From: an uncultured Candidatus Competibacteraceae bacterium
GTDB taxonomy: Bacteria > Pseudomonadota > Gammaproteobacteria > Competibacterales > Competibacteraceae
Assembly: GCA_937960715.1 (NCBI GenBank)
Contig: CALGOO010000171.1
Location: 1-60,117 of the forward strand
Direction of reading: 5' to 3'
Length of the DNA stretch: 60,117 bases
Part shown: piece after piece, positions 1 through 7,941 of the stretch
How positions within the stretch are numbered: the first letter of the stretch is position 1
Layout of the letters: every line of letters starts with the position of its first letter
The notes under the pieces: model-generated
Seen by the model: the letters and a program-made list of their open reading frames with translations, nothing else
What the model was told of the DNA's origin: nothing
Database searches by the model: none
Translations under genes and position numbers: made by a program

Positions 1-97
1 CGGTGCAGGATTCCAGCGCGGCTCGGGCGGCGGGACTGAGATGCTCCAACCCGCCGGGGCCGGTGCCGATAATGTAGAGTCGTCGAGTGAGAGGCAT
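1..97 (-). CDS. cobJ: Precorrin-3B C17-methyltransferase-like, N-terminal fragment
   Basis: Only the first 32 codons are present; the gene runs off the left edge. The ATG at 97-95 gives MPLTRRLYIIGTGPGGLEHL, then SPAARAAL. The GxGPGGLEHLSPAAR pattern is the N-terminal SAM-binding loop of tetrapyrrole methylases and fits CobJ/CbiH of cobalamin synthesis best among the class. It starts 5 bp after the hoxW stop codon, so it probably belongs to the same transcript. Other members of the tetrapyrrole methylase class cannot be excluded from such a short piece. Confidence 0.6.
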   Translation of the reverse strand, partial: MPLTRRLYIIGTGPGGLEHLSPAARAALESCT

Positions 98-102
98 GAA
101 GG

Positions 103-666
103 TTACATCGCGGTAAAGTGATTCCAGGGCGAATTCTGGCACACTTCCGCGAACCGTCCCCAGCTTTCGACATCCCGCCGCTCCAGCAACCGCCCGGCAA
201 ATTTCAGCGCCACCGCCAGATTCGCTTCGGCCGCCGCGCTCAACGGCTGGCCCAGCTCGAACCGTTCGCCGCGAATGGCCAGTTGAAACGCCGGTGGTGG
301 CGGGACGTGATTGATCTGCTGGTAAACGTGCAACACGGCGGCGGACGACAGGGCGTGGCTGGTGTAGCTGGTATCGCGCGCCGGCCGCAGGCGGGTGAAT
401 TGAAACGGCGGCGGGCAGGAGACGCTGGCGTCCACGAACAATGCCAGCGCTCGATTTTCCAAATCCACCGCGTGTTCGATCTGCAACTGAAAATCGGTGA
501 GCAGTTCGATGTCGTTCCAGTCACCGCGTTGCTCCCGCACCGCCGCCAGCCGTTCCAGAAACAGCGGCCCTAAGGCGTCATCGCCCCGGCTGGGATTGCC
601 GACGGCGAGAACCAACAAACAGGAACAACGCCCCTCAACGCGCGTCCCGGACAACTCCATCCACAT
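103..666 (-). CDS. hoxW: [NiFe]-hydrogenase maturation endopeptidase
   Basis: This is a 187-residue protein of the HycI/HoxW family. These Ni-dependent endopeptidases clip the C-terminal extension of the hydrogenase large subunit after Ni-Fe(CN)2CO insertion. The signature AVGNPSRGDDALGP lies near residues 21-34 and provides the conserved metal-binding Asp region. It is the last hox gene and directly follows hoxH, its presumed substrate. The chosen ATG overlaps hoxH by 32 bp. A TTG near 618, preceded by GAGGGG, would give a shorter N-terminus closer to family length, so the start is uncertain. The assignment as the HoxH-specific protease rests on position. Confidence 0.9.
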   Translation of the reverse strand: MWMELSGTRVEGRCSCLLVLAVGNPSRGDDALGPLFLERLAAVREQRGDWNDIELLTDFQLQIEHAVDLENRALALFVDASVSCPPPFQFTRLRPARDTSYTSHALSSAAVLHVYQQINHVPPPPAFQLAIRGERFELGQPLSAAAEANLAVALKFAGRLLERRDVESWGRFAEVCQNSPWNHFTAM

Positions 667-2125
667 CCCGCGTCAGAGAATCGACCACCGCCCCACTCTC
701 TTCCTCCACCAACTCCACATAAAGCGGCATCTGACCCAGGGCGTGGGTGGCGCAGGACAGGCAGGGATCGTAGGCCCGCACCGCAACCTCGATCTGGTTC
801 AGCAACGGCTCGGTCAGTTCCTTGCCGTCGAGATAGCGTTCCGCCACCTGGCGGATGGACTCGTTCATCGCCTGATTGTTGTTGGTGGTGGACACGATCA
901 GGTTGGCCTTCTCGATCAGTCCATCCTCGTTGATGCGGTAATGGTGGAACAGCGTGCCGCGCGGCGCTTCGATCACGCCAACGCCCTCGCGCGTCATCTC
1001 GCCGCACACCACCAGTTCGTCGCCGAAAATGTCCGGATCGAGCAGCAGTTCCTGGATCGCCTCGGCGGCGTGCAACAGCTCGATCATCCGCGCCCAGTGA
1101 TAGGCCAGGGTCAGGTGAACCGGCTGGCCCTCGCCCAGCGCGGCGAACTCGCGCCGTTCCGCTTCGGCCAGGGGCGTGGGAATGAAGTCGCAGTTGTTCA
1201 CCCGCGCCAGCGGACCCACCCGATACCAGCCTTTGTCCGGCCCCAACGAGTGGATAAACGGGAACTTCATGTAGCTCCATGGCTTGACCTGCTCGCGCAG
1301 CACCTGGGCATAGCGCCGGTAATCCAGATGATCGAACAGGATGTCGCCCCGGTCATTCCGGGCCCGTAGCCCACCGTGGTACAGGTCCAGCCCTCCATCA
1401 GTGCGAACCAGACCGAGGTAGTTGGAGTGAATGGTGGCGAAATGGGTGAAATAGCCGGGATTCAGGGCGTAGGCCTGCTTGATCAGCTTGAGGATATTGC
1501 GGCCCCACTGGATCATCAGATCGAGATCGGCCAACAGGTAGTTGCGCTCCTGCAAGGTCAACGCCTTGTTGACCCCGCCGGGCACGTTGCCGGAGCCATG
1601 CACCCGCTTGCCGGTGGTGATTTGGATCACCTCCTGGCCGTACTTGCGCAGTCGCACGCCCTGGCGGGCGATATCGGGAAAATCGGCCATGACGCCACCG
1701 ACGTTGCGGTGCGCGGCGGGATCGTCGAAATCGAACAGGAAATCCGGCGAGGCCAGATGGAAGAAATGCACCGCGTGCGATTGCAGGGTCTGGCCATAGT
1801 GCATCAGCCGACGGATCTTCTCGGCGGTCGGAGTGATTTGCGACGCTCCGACCAGTTGATCCACCGCCTTGGACGCCGCCAGGTTATGGCTGACCGGACA
1901 AATTCCGCACAGCCGCTGCACCACTACCGGCACCTCCCAGTACGGCCGGCCCTGGATGAACTTCTCGAAGCCGCGAAACTCGACGATATGCAACCGCGCC
2001 TGGCGGACGTGATGATCCCGATCCACCAGCAACGTGACCTTGCCGTGCCCCTCGACCCGACTGAGCGGGTCGATGGCGATCCGACGCAGATATTCCGGCT
2101 GGGCAGCCGTTTCCAAGGTGCTCAT
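635..2125 (-). CDS. hoxH: NAD-reducing [NiFe] hydrogenase, large catalytic subunit HoxH
   Basis: HoxH is the 496-residue large subunit of the soluble bidirectional hydrogenase and carries the Ni-Fe active site that splits or makes H2. The N-terminal motif RVEGHGKV (23-30) and the L1 ligand pair RLCGICPVSH (Cys73, Cys76) are present. So is the C-terminal L2 motif DPCLSCATH (Cys455, Cys458, His461). A 35-residue tail follows His461; in this family it is removed by the HoxW protease encoded immediately downstream. The gene follows hoxY with a 12 bp gap. All four Ni-binding cysteines are intact, so the enzyme should be active if the hyp genes exist elsewhere. Confidence 0.97.
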   Translation of the reverse strand: MSTLETAAQPEYLRRIAIDPLSRVEGHGKVTLLVDRDHHVRQARLHIVEFRGFEKFIQGRPYWEVPVVVQRLCGICPVSHNLAASKAVDQLVGASQITPTAEKIRRLMHYGQTLQSHAVHFFHLASPDFLFDFDDPAAHRNVGGVMADFPDIARQGVRLRKYGQEVIQITTGKRVHGSGNVPGGVNKALTLQERNYLLADLDLMIQWGRNILKLIKQAYALNPGYFTHFATIHSNYLGLVRTDGGLDLYHGGLRARNDRGDILFDHLDYRRYAQVLREQVKPWSYMKFPFIHSLGPDKGWYRVGPLARVNNCDFIPTPLAEAERREFAALGEGQPVHLTLAYHWARMIELLHAAEAIQELLLDPDIFGDELVVCGEMTREGVGVIEAPRGTLFHHYRINEDGLIEKANLIVSTTNNNQAMNESIRQVAERYLDGKELTEPLLNQIEVAVRAYDPCLSCATHALGQMPLYVELVEEESGAVVDSLTRDVDGVVRDAR

Positions 2126-2137
2126 GACGCGCCTCGC

Positions 2138-2680
2138 TCAATCATAGTGAATCTGGGTATAGGGCAGCGCGAGCGGCTGGCCCGACAGCAGTTGATTCAC
2201 GAAGGTCCAAATCGCGTCCGCCGACGGCGGGCAGCCCGGCAGGAAGTAGTCGATCTTCACCACTTCGTGCAGCGGATGCACCTGGTTCAGCAGCAACGGA
2301 ATTTCCGGATCGTTGGGAATCTGGGGATTGACCAGGCCGATCCCGCGCAGGTACGACTCCTCCAGGCATTCCTTGAGGTCGTACTGGTTGCGCATCGCCG
2401 GAACGCCGCCGTTCAGCGCGCAAGCACCGATGGCGACCAGAACCTTGCAATGCGCCCGAAACTCCATCAGCACATGGACGTTCTCGGCGTTGCAAACCCC
2501 ACCCTCGATCAGGCCCAAATCGCAGTTACCCAGTTCCTTGATGTCGGTCAGCGGACTGCGGTCCAGTTCCACCCGTTCGGCCAGCTCGAACAGCCGCTCA
2601 TCGAGATCGAGCAGCGACATATGGCAGCCAAAACAGCCGGCCAGTGAACAGGTAGCGATCTTCACCTTGGGTTCACTCAT
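2138..2680 (-). CDS. hoxY: NAD-reducing hydrogenase small subunit HoxY
   Basis: HoxY is the 180-residue small subunit that passes electrons between the Ni-Fe site in HoxH and the diaphorase part. It has the short architecture of group 3d enzymes with only the proximal [4Fe-4S] cluster: Cys16 and Cys19 in AGCFGCHMSLLD, Cys87 in IGACA and Cys150 in PGCPPS. The reading frame is open up to 2776, but the start at 2680 gives the family N-terminus MSEPKVKIATCSLAGCFGC. It has a GGGGGGA Shine-Dalgarno 10-12 nt upstream and overlaps the hoxU stop in ATGAGTGA, which suggests translational coupling. Confidence 0.96.
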   Translation of the reverse strand: MSEPKVKIATCSLAGCFGCHMSLLDLDERLFELAERVELDRSPLTDIKELGNCDLGLIEGGVCNAENVHVLMEFRAHCKVLVAIGACALNGGVPAMRNQYDLKECLEESYLRGIGLVNPQIPNDPEIPLLLNQVHPLHEVVKIDYFLPGCPPSADAIWTFVNQLLSGQPLALPYTQIHYD

Positions 2681-3413
2681 GGCGGCGTCCCCCCTTGCTT
2701 TCCGCCAGCGTCGCCACATCGCCGACCACGCTGATCGGCTTGCGGTCGTAAAGCCGCTGGCCGATGGGAATCTCATAGCCGCGGTGCTTGGTCAAAATCG
2801 CTCCGGTCGGACAGACTTGCGCCGCTTTGTCGGTGACGCTGAAATCGGTCGCGCCGAGCTTGCCGGATGGGGTATTGACCACCAGATGAGCCTGGATACC
2901 TCGTCCCTGCACCGCGAAGATATTCTTGCCGTCCACGTCGCGACTGGCGCGCACGCACAGCTCGCACAGAATGCAGCGGTTGAAATCGATCACCGCCTCG
3001 GGATGGGAGGCGTCTACCGGCCGGCGCGGATAGAAGTGGGTGTAGTGCGGCGCCAGCATCCCGACGTAATAGGCCACCGCCTGTAATTGACACGCCCCGC
3101 TCTTCTCGCAGGCCGGACAGACGTGGTTGCCTTCCACGAACAGCATTTGCAGGATGCCACGCCGAATCTCGCGCAGTTCCCCGGTTTCGTTCTGCACCGC
3201 CTGGCCCACCGCCGCTGGGGTGGTGCAAGCCGCCTGCACCCGACCGTTGACCTTGACCAGGCAGACCCGGCAACTGCCGTGCGGGGCGAATTCCGGGTTG
3301 AAGCACAGATGCGGGATATAGACTCCAGCGGCCAGCGCGGCGGCCATGATGGTCTGGCCGTCCTGGAACGGCACCCGCCGCCCGTCCAGCGTGAAACTCC
3401 GGTCCGCGCTCAT
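2673..3413 (-). CDS. hoxU: NAD-reducing hydrogenase diaphorase subunit HoxU
   Basis: HoxU (246 residues) is the NuoG-like electron relay of the soluble hydrogenase. It shows an N-terminal plant-type [2Fe-2S] site (Cys37, 48, 51, 63), a His-ligated [4Fe-4S] site (His97, Cys99, Cys102, Cys108) and a ferredoxin-like [4Fe-4S] motif CILCELC (147-153) with CPTGA at 201. The ATG at 3413 overlaps the hoxF stop by 4 bp (ATGA) and gives the expected family length. The open frame extends to 3617, but that part is low-complexity read-through inside hoxF. The role follows from established HoxFUYH biochemistry. Confidence 0.96.
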   Translation of the reverse strand: MSADRSFTLDGRRVPFQDGQTIMAAALAAGVYIPHLCFNPEFAPHGSCRVCLVKVNGRVQAACTTPAAVGQAVQNETGELREIRRGILQMLFVEGNHVCPACEKSGACQLQAVAYYVGMLAPHYTHFYPRRPVDASHPEAVIDFNRCILCELCVRASRDVDGKNIFAVQGRGIQAHLVVNTPSGKLGATDFSVTDKAAQVCPTGAILTKHRGYEIPIGQRLYDRKPISVVGDVATLAESKGGRRHE

Positions 3414-5227
3414 GGCATCGCCCCCAGTATCAATTCTTCCTCGCGCAAATAGGCGTCCGGGTCGCTGCGCCCCGTCAATTGCCGGGCCTGCTCCAGCGCC
3501 GCGTCCAGATCGAAAGCCGGCTCGAAGGCGGTGGACCGCAGCCGCCGTTCCCAAGCTTCCGGAAACTGCTCCAGACTGTCCAGCACCGGATTGGGCGCGG
3601 TCTGACCCAGCCCGCAATGACAGGCGACCTGCATGATCCGGCCCAGCTTGCGCATCTCTTCCAGGTCGTAACGGGTTCCATGGCCGGTGTGCATCTTGGT
3701 CACCAGATCACGCAGCAGCGAGGTGCCGACCCGGCAGGGCGTGCAGAAGCCGCAACTTTCATGGACGAAGAAATGAGCGAAATTGCGGACGCCATCGAGA
3801 ATGTCGCGCCGATGGCTGAACACCATGAACGAGCCGCCGGTCGCCAGATCCTCGAAGCAGATACGCCGGTCGAACTGGCGGGCGGAAATCATGTGCCCGG
3901 CCGGACCGGCCATCTGGATACCTTGCGCGTCCAGCGCCCCACAGTCTTCCAGCACCCGCCGCACCGTGACGCCGAACGGGTATTCGTAAATCCCCGGCCG
4001 CTCGCAGTCGCCGCTGAGGCTGAGCAGCTTGGTGCCCTTGGACTCCGCCGTGCCCCGGCTGGCGAACCAGGCGCCGCCCTCCACGGCGATCTTGGCGGCG
4101 GCGGCGAAGGTCTCGACGTTGTTGACCACGGTGGGCTGGTTCAAATAACCGTGCGTGGTCGGGAACGGTGGGCGGATGCGTGGCACCCCGTGCTTGCCCT
4201 CCAGCGATTCGATCAGCGCCGATTCCTCGCCGCAGACGTAAGCGCCCGCTCCAAGGTGAATGTCAATGTCAAAACCGAAGGTCGGATCGCCCAGGATAGC
4301 CTTGCCCAGCAAACCCACCTCGCGGCGACGTTGCAGGTGGGCTTGAAGCGATGGCAACAAGTAGCGGTACTCGCCGCGCAAGTACACGAAGCCCTGGCGG
4401 GCGCCGATGACCCGGCCGCACAGGGTCATGCCCTCGAACACCAGGTCGGCGAAATCCTGCATCAACACCCGGTCCTTGAAGGTGCCTGGCTCGCCCTCGT
4501 CGGCGTTGCAGACCACGTATTTCACCTCGCCCGGCGCGTTGCGGCAGGAAATCCACTTGGCCGCCGATTTGAACCCGGCGCCGCCCTGCCCGCGCAAACC
4601 GGACTTGACCATCTCTTCCAGGATCGCCTCCGGGCCACGCTTGAGCACCGCCCGCAGCGCCGAACCGTCGGCGAAATGCCGCCCCAGCAAGATATCGGCG
4701 CGGCGGATGTTGCTGATCACCTCGAAAAATTCACACGGCCATTGCGCCAGTGGGATTTGCCCATTCACCAGTTCGGCGATCCGATTCAGGCGCGGTTTGT
4801 CGAGGCGAGTGAGCGCATAACCGTTCACCAGCGCCGCCGGTCCCTGGTCGCACATACCGGTGCAGGACGTCGTACCGACTGTGACTACTCCATCGACGCG
4901 GGTTTTACCGACCTCGACGCCCAGCCGCTCGCAAAGGTAGTGCAACAGTTCGCGATTGCCGAGCATCCGGTCGGTGATGTTGTCGCTGAAGAGGAGGTCG
5001 TAGGAACCGCGCGGCGCGGTGTAAAGGAAGGAATAGAATTCGGCGACGCCGCGCACCTTGGCCGGGGAAATGTGGAGTTCCTCGGCGACCCGGTCCAAGG
5101 TCTCGGGCGACAGCCAGGTCAGGTGGTCTTGCACGTCGCGCAGGATTTGCAGCAGCCGGGTCGGCGTGCCGCCGTGGCGTTGGACGATTTCGCAAACCGT
5201 CTGGGCAGGTAAGTCGGATTCCGCCAT
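3410..5227 (-). CDS. hoxF: NAD-reducing hydrogenase diaphorase subunit HoxF (fused HoxE-like domain)
   Basis: HoxF (605 residues) oxidises or reduces NAD(H) through FMN. Residues 1 to about 160 form a NuoE/HoxE-like domain, followed by a NuoF-like domain. The NuoF part has the FMN/NADH motifs GLRGQGGAGF (210-219) and NADEGEPGTFKDR (241-253). It also has the C-terminal [4Fe-4S] ligands CGFCTPC (492-498) and Cys536/538. The fusion resembles the Ralstonia-type soluble hydrogenase and explains the absence of a separate hoxE. In the NuoE-like part only the second cysteine pair is seen (Cys122, Cys126, SCTGMC). The start has a strong GGAGGTGATC Shine-Dalgarno and opens the operon. Confidence 0.96.
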   Translation of the reverse strand: MAESDLPAQTVCEIVQRHGGTPTRLLQILRDVQDHLTWLSPETLDRVAEELHISPAKVRGVAEFYSFLYTAPRGSYDLLFSDNITDRMLGNRELLHYLCERLGVEVGKTRVDGVVTVGTTSCTGMCDQGPAALVNGYALTRLDKPRLNRIAELVNGQIPLAQWPCEFFEVISNIRRADILLGRHFADGSALRAVLKRGPEAILEEMVKSGLRGQGGAGFKSAAKWISCRNAPGEVKYVVCNADEGEPGTFKDRVLMQDFADLVFEGMTLCGRVIGARQGFVYLRGEYRYLLPSLQAHLQRRREVGLLGKAILGDPTFGFDIDIHLGAGAYVCGEESALIESLEGKHGVPRIRPPFPTTHGYLNQPTVVNNVETFAAAAKIAVEGGAWFASRGTAESKGTKLLSLSGDCERPGIYEYPFGVTVRRVLEDCGALDAQGIQMAGPAGHMISARQFDRRICFEDLATGGSFMVFSHRRDILDGVRNFAHFFVHESCGFCTPCRVGTSLLRDLVTKMHTGHGTRYDLEEMRKLGRIMQVACHCGLGQTAPNPVLDSLEQFPEAWERRLRSTAFEPAFDLDAALEQARQLTGRSDPDAYLREEELILGAMP

Positions 5228-5549
5228 GGATCACCTCCATCGTCGATGGGCCAATCCGGCGTCGTGGAGCGCGGATGGCGATTTTTTCGAGCAGGCCGCT
5301 AAACCACAATTTTTTCAATCATAACCCAAATCAAGATAAAAATCTTTATTTCCTTATGGGTTAAGACCTAATCCAGCAGTGGCGTGGAACGTGGTGGGCC
5401 ATGTCGAATCCAACGATTTAGAAAAATCGTCCGCCCTTTCCCCAAACCGCCTCGCGGTAGCCTCGGCGCGATTGCGTTCTGGCGTTACCAGGGAATTGCG
5501 GGCAGAATTTTGATTTCCCGCGACCCACTACCGGAGGCGAGACGCTCCC
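5228..5549. promoter_or_regulatory. Divergent control region between hox operon and L,D-transpeptidase gene
   Basis: This is a 322 bp non-coding stretch between divergent genes. An AT-rich block at about 5301-5366 contrasts with the GC-rich flanks and is the likely hox promoter region. It contains an inverted repeat, TAACCCA at 5322-5328 and TGGGTTA at 5357-5363, with the arms about 35 bp apart centre to centre. I do not see a convincing -24/-12 sigma-54 pair or a full FNR box (an ATCAA half-site lies near 5330). The right part has no clear promoter. A GGAGGCG ribosome-binding site sits at 5533-5539. Confidence 0.4.
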
Positions 5550-6815
5550 ATGCCGAGCCCACATTCGAAATCCATCCGCTGGCTACTGCTCGGATGGTTG
5601 GCCACCAGCGCCGCGCAGGCGGCGTTCTATCCCCTGCCGCCCCCGGACACCGACGTCATCGGACAAGTCAAGGTGATGTACGCCACCAAGGACGACACCC
5701 TGCTCGACATCGCCCGCCGCTATAGCCTGGGTTATGACGAAATCGTTCACGCCAACCCGGGCGTGGACCGCTGGGCGCCTGGCGAAGGCACGCCCATCGT
5801 CCTGCCGACCCGCTACATTCTGCCCACCACCCCACGCGAGGGCATCGTCCTCAACATCGCGGAGATGCGGCTGTACTACTACCCGAAGACCAACGCCGGC
5901 GAGGAGCGGGTGGTGTACACGTATCCGGTCAGCATCGGCCGGATGGACTGGAAGACACCGATGGGTTTGACCAAGGTGGTCGCCAAGGAAGTCGATCCGG
6001 CATGGCGACCGCCAGCCTCGATCAAGGCCGAACACGCCGCCGAGGGCGACATCCTGCCGGACGTGATTCCCGGCGGCCCCGACAATCCGCTGGGGCGTTA
6101 CGCCATGCGCTTGGGCGTGCCCGGTTATCTGATCCACAGCACCAACAAACCTTTCGGCATCGGCATGCGAGTGACGCACGGTTGCGTGCGGATGTACCCG
6201 GAAGACATCGAACGTCTGTTCGGCATGGTGCCGGTCGGTACGCCGGTGCGGTTGGTCGATCAACCGGTGAAGGTCGGGCGGCTGAACGGCCAATTGATGG
6301 TCGAGTCGCACGCGCCGCTGGAAGAAGACAACCTGCCGATCAAGGTGACCCTTGAGCAGGCCCACCAGGCGGTCATCGCCAAGACCGGCCCCGACATGGC
6401 CGGCGTGGATCAGGCCACGCTGGAACTGGCGGTGGAACAATTCAGCGGCATTCCCGTGCCGATTTCCGCGCCGGTTTCGCATCCGGTCACCCAACCCACC
6501 GGGCCAGCGCCAGGGCAATCCGCCTCCGAAGCGCCCGTCGCCAACCGAGCGCCGACTCCCTACCCACCCCCCACGGCTTACAGCCCTCCTCCCAGCCCGG
6601 TTTACCGACCCGCGCCGCCCGGAGCCGCCCCCGGCAACTCAGCAGCGGATTACCGATCTCCTTATTCTTACTCGCCGGACGCGCCGCCGCCCGTTTCCCG
6701 ACCCGCGCCCGTCTATCCCGCGCCCTACCCCTACTCCACCCCGCCCGCGGCTCGACCGTCCGCGCGCGACGAGATTCGCGAACCGCCAACTCTCTCGCCG
6801 CCCAGCCGGTTGTAA
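5550..6815 (+). CDS. LysM plus L,D-transpeptidase (YkuD) envelope protein
   Basis: This 421-residue exported protein has a signal peptide (about 1-24, cleavage near AQA-AF), a LysM-like segment (about 41-92) that should bind peptidoglycan, and a YkuD catalytic domain (about 97-240). The catalytic His210-Gly-Cys212 lies in THGCVRM and His196 in LIHSTNK. The region after about 300 is proline-rich, low-complexity and likely extended. The architecture matches the ErfK/YbiS group, which in enterics attaches Lpp to meso-DAP or makes 3-3 cross-links. It converges on an lpp-like gene across a shared terminator, which supports an Lpp-anchoring role by context. The start has GGAGGCG 10 nt upstream. Confidence 0.9.
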   Translation: MPSPHSKSIRWLLLGWLATSAAQAAFYPLPPPDTDVIGQVKVMYATKDDTLLDIARRYSLGYDEIVHANPGVDRWAPGEGTPIVLPTRYILPTTPREGIVLNIAEMRLYYYPKTNAGEERVVYTYPVSIGRMDWKTPMGLTKVVAKEVDPAWRPPASIKAEHAAEGDILPDVIPGGPDNPLGRYAMRLGVPGYLIHSTNKPFGIGMRVTHGCVRMYPEDIERLFGMVPVGTPVRLVDQPVKVGRLNGQLMVESHAPLEEDNLPIKVTLEQAHQAVIAKTGPDMAGVDQATLELAVEQFSGIPVPISAPVSHPVTQPTGPAPGQSASEAPVANRAPTPYPPPTAYSPPPSPVYRPAPPGAAPGNSAADYRSPYSYSPDAPPPVSRPAPVYPAPYPYSTPPAARPSARDEIREPPTLSPPSRL

Positions 6816-6823
6816 CGCCCACA

Positions 6824-6851
6824 AAAAAACCCCGTTCGCACGGGGTTTTTT
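6824..6851. terminator. Bidirectional intrinsic terminator
   Basis: An 11-bp perfect stem, AAAAAACCCCG (6824-6834) and CGGGGTTTTTT (6841-6851), closes on the 6-nt loop TTCGCA. U-runs on both strands let it terminate the L,D-transpeptidase gene from the left and lpp from the right. Confidence 0.93.
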
Positions 6852-6872
6852 ACCGCCCTTAAAAAGTCGGGC

Positions 6873-7094
6873 TTACTTGTACATCGACTTTTTGAACATG
6901 CGGTTAATCTTTTCCTCGGTCGCCATGCTCATGGACTTGGCGTCGTTGGCGGTATCCAGGGCATTGCGCGCCATGGCCTTGGCTTCGTTGGCATCATTCT
7001 GCACTTTTTGCAAATCACTGGTGCTGGCGCAACCCACGGTCAAACCGGCGATCAGGGCCAGCGCGGAAAGCTTGGTGACGGTCTTGAGGGACAT
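6873..7094 (-). CDS. lpp: Lpp/OprI-type murein lipoprotein
   Basis: This is a 73-residue lipoprotein. A short signal sequence ends in the lipobox LTVGC, followed by SSDL-like start residues and an Ala-rich heptad coiled coil (NDANEAKAMARNALDTANDA). It terminates in MFKKSMYK. The Lpp/OprI family forms trimers in the outer membrane, and its C-terminal Lys is linked to peptidoglycan by L,D-transpeptidases; the terminal Lys is present here. Two YkuD genes flank the gene. The start at 7094 was chosen for the AAGGAGTTGAAG Shine-Dalgarno and the lipoprotein signal; 24 codons further upstream are open but have no signal character. Confidence 0.93.
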   Translation of the reverse strand: MSLKTVTKLSALALIAGLTVGCASTSDLQKVQNDANEAKAMARNALDTANDAKSMSMATEEKINRMFKKSMYK

Positions 7095-7141
7095 CTTCAA
7101 CTCCTTAAACATCATTACATGACAAACACAAAGGTGCTGAC

Positions 7142-7158
7142 TAGCGACTCTGTCGCTA
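7142..7158 (-). promoter_or_regulatory. Hairpin in the lpp 5' leader
   Basis: A perfect 7-bp stem, TAGCGAC and GTCGCTA, closes on a 3-nt loop. It lies about 50 nt upstream of the lpp start and downstream of the predicted promoter. In abundant lipoprotein mRNAs such a structure could stabilise the 5' end; the function is inferred. Confidence 0.55.
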
Positions 7159-7192
7159 AAGCACAACCAAGTTGCAACAACACAACAAGACC

Positions 7193-7223
7193 ATTATATA
7201 ACGAAACCGAAGTTCACGGACAA
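7193..7223 (-). promoter_or_regulatory. Predicted sigma-70 promoter of lpp
   Basis: On the minus strand, TTGTCC (7223-7218) is followed by the AT-rich -10 region TTATATAAT (7201-7193). The spacer is 17 nt to TATATA or 19 nt to TATAAT. It would give a leader of roughly 90 nt, consistent with a strongly expressed lipoprotein gene. Confidence 0.6.
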
Positions 7224-7240
7224 TGGCGAAAACACCGCGA

Positions 7241-7849
7241 TCAGCGTATTTCGACCCGCATGCCTTTTCTGACCCATGGTCTGAGCGCCTCGATCTGATG
7301 GTTGTCCAGCGCCACGCAGCCGCTGGTCCAGTTGATGCCCGCGTTGTGAACCCGTGGATCGCCCATCCCCACCCCATGAATACCGATCTGCCCACCCAGC
7401 GGCGTGTCCTGTGGCGGGGTATAGCCATGGGTCCAGGCGGCGCGGATGCGCTCGTAGGTGGCGCGGTCGATCCGATGTTCCCGCAACGCCCGCTCCGCGT
7501 AGTCGGGATTGGGATAATCGAGGCCGATAAAGGTCTTAAACCGGCTCTGATCGTTGATCCAACCAATCCGGAACACTCCGGTCGGCGTCCGGTTGTCGCC
7601 GCGCCGAGACTTGACGCCGGCCCCGCTGCTGCCCAAGGCAATCGGGCGAAATACCTTGATCGGTTGCTGGCCCTGCATGATGCTCAACGTATCCGCCTTG
7701 GTGTCCACCAGCAGCCAGGGCTCGCGCAACGACGCGAACTGATTCGCCAACGGGGGCGGCGCCGATTCCTGAAGGTCGTTCGGGGCGCAGGCGCTGATCA
7801 ACCAGGCCAGCAGCCCAAGCAACACAACCCGTTTACCGAACTTCCACAT
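7241..7849 (-). CDS. L,D-transpeptidase (YkuD) lipoprotein
   Basis: This is a 202-residue protein with a lipoprotein signal (lipobox LISAC, Cys21) and one YkuD domain. The catalytic residues His158 (GIHG) and Cys178 (TSGCVALD) are in place. Unlike the enzyme at 5550 it has no LysM segment. It is the second YkuD protein beside lpp, on the same strand and upstream of it. The two enzymes may divide the work of Lpp attachment, Lpp release and 3-3 cross-linking; which does which cannot be read from the sequence. The start at 7849 gives a proper lipoprotein signal; the frame is open to 7996. Confidence 0.88.
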   Translation of the reverse strand: MWKFGKRVVLLGLLAWLISACAPNDLQESAPPPLANQFASLREPWLLVDTKADTLSIMQGQQPIKVFRPIALGSSGAGVKSRRGDNRTPTGVFRIGWINDQSRFKTFIGLDYPNPDYAERALREHRIDRATYERIRAAWTHGYTPPQDTPLGGQIGIHGVGMGDPRVHNAGINWTSGCVALDNHQIEALRPWVRKGMRVEIR

Positions 7850-7941
7850 ACCGGTCCTCACGCCTCTTGCTGTTTTACTCAAGGTAAATTTATAGGCAGC
7901 CCGCACGATGACGCAAGCCCATTCCCCAAGCTCGCTCGCGG

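Noticed and set aside
3479..5212. 577-codon open frame on the plus strand opposite hoxF
   Set aside because: It mirrors hoxF codon by codon in high-GC DNA, has no domain pattern and no ribosome-binding site. The minus strand encodes clear HoxF motifs.
5301..5366. FNR box or sigma-54 promoter upstream of hoxF
   Set aside because: Only one ATCAA half-site and no TGGCAC-N5-TTGC pair was found, so neither was listed as a site.
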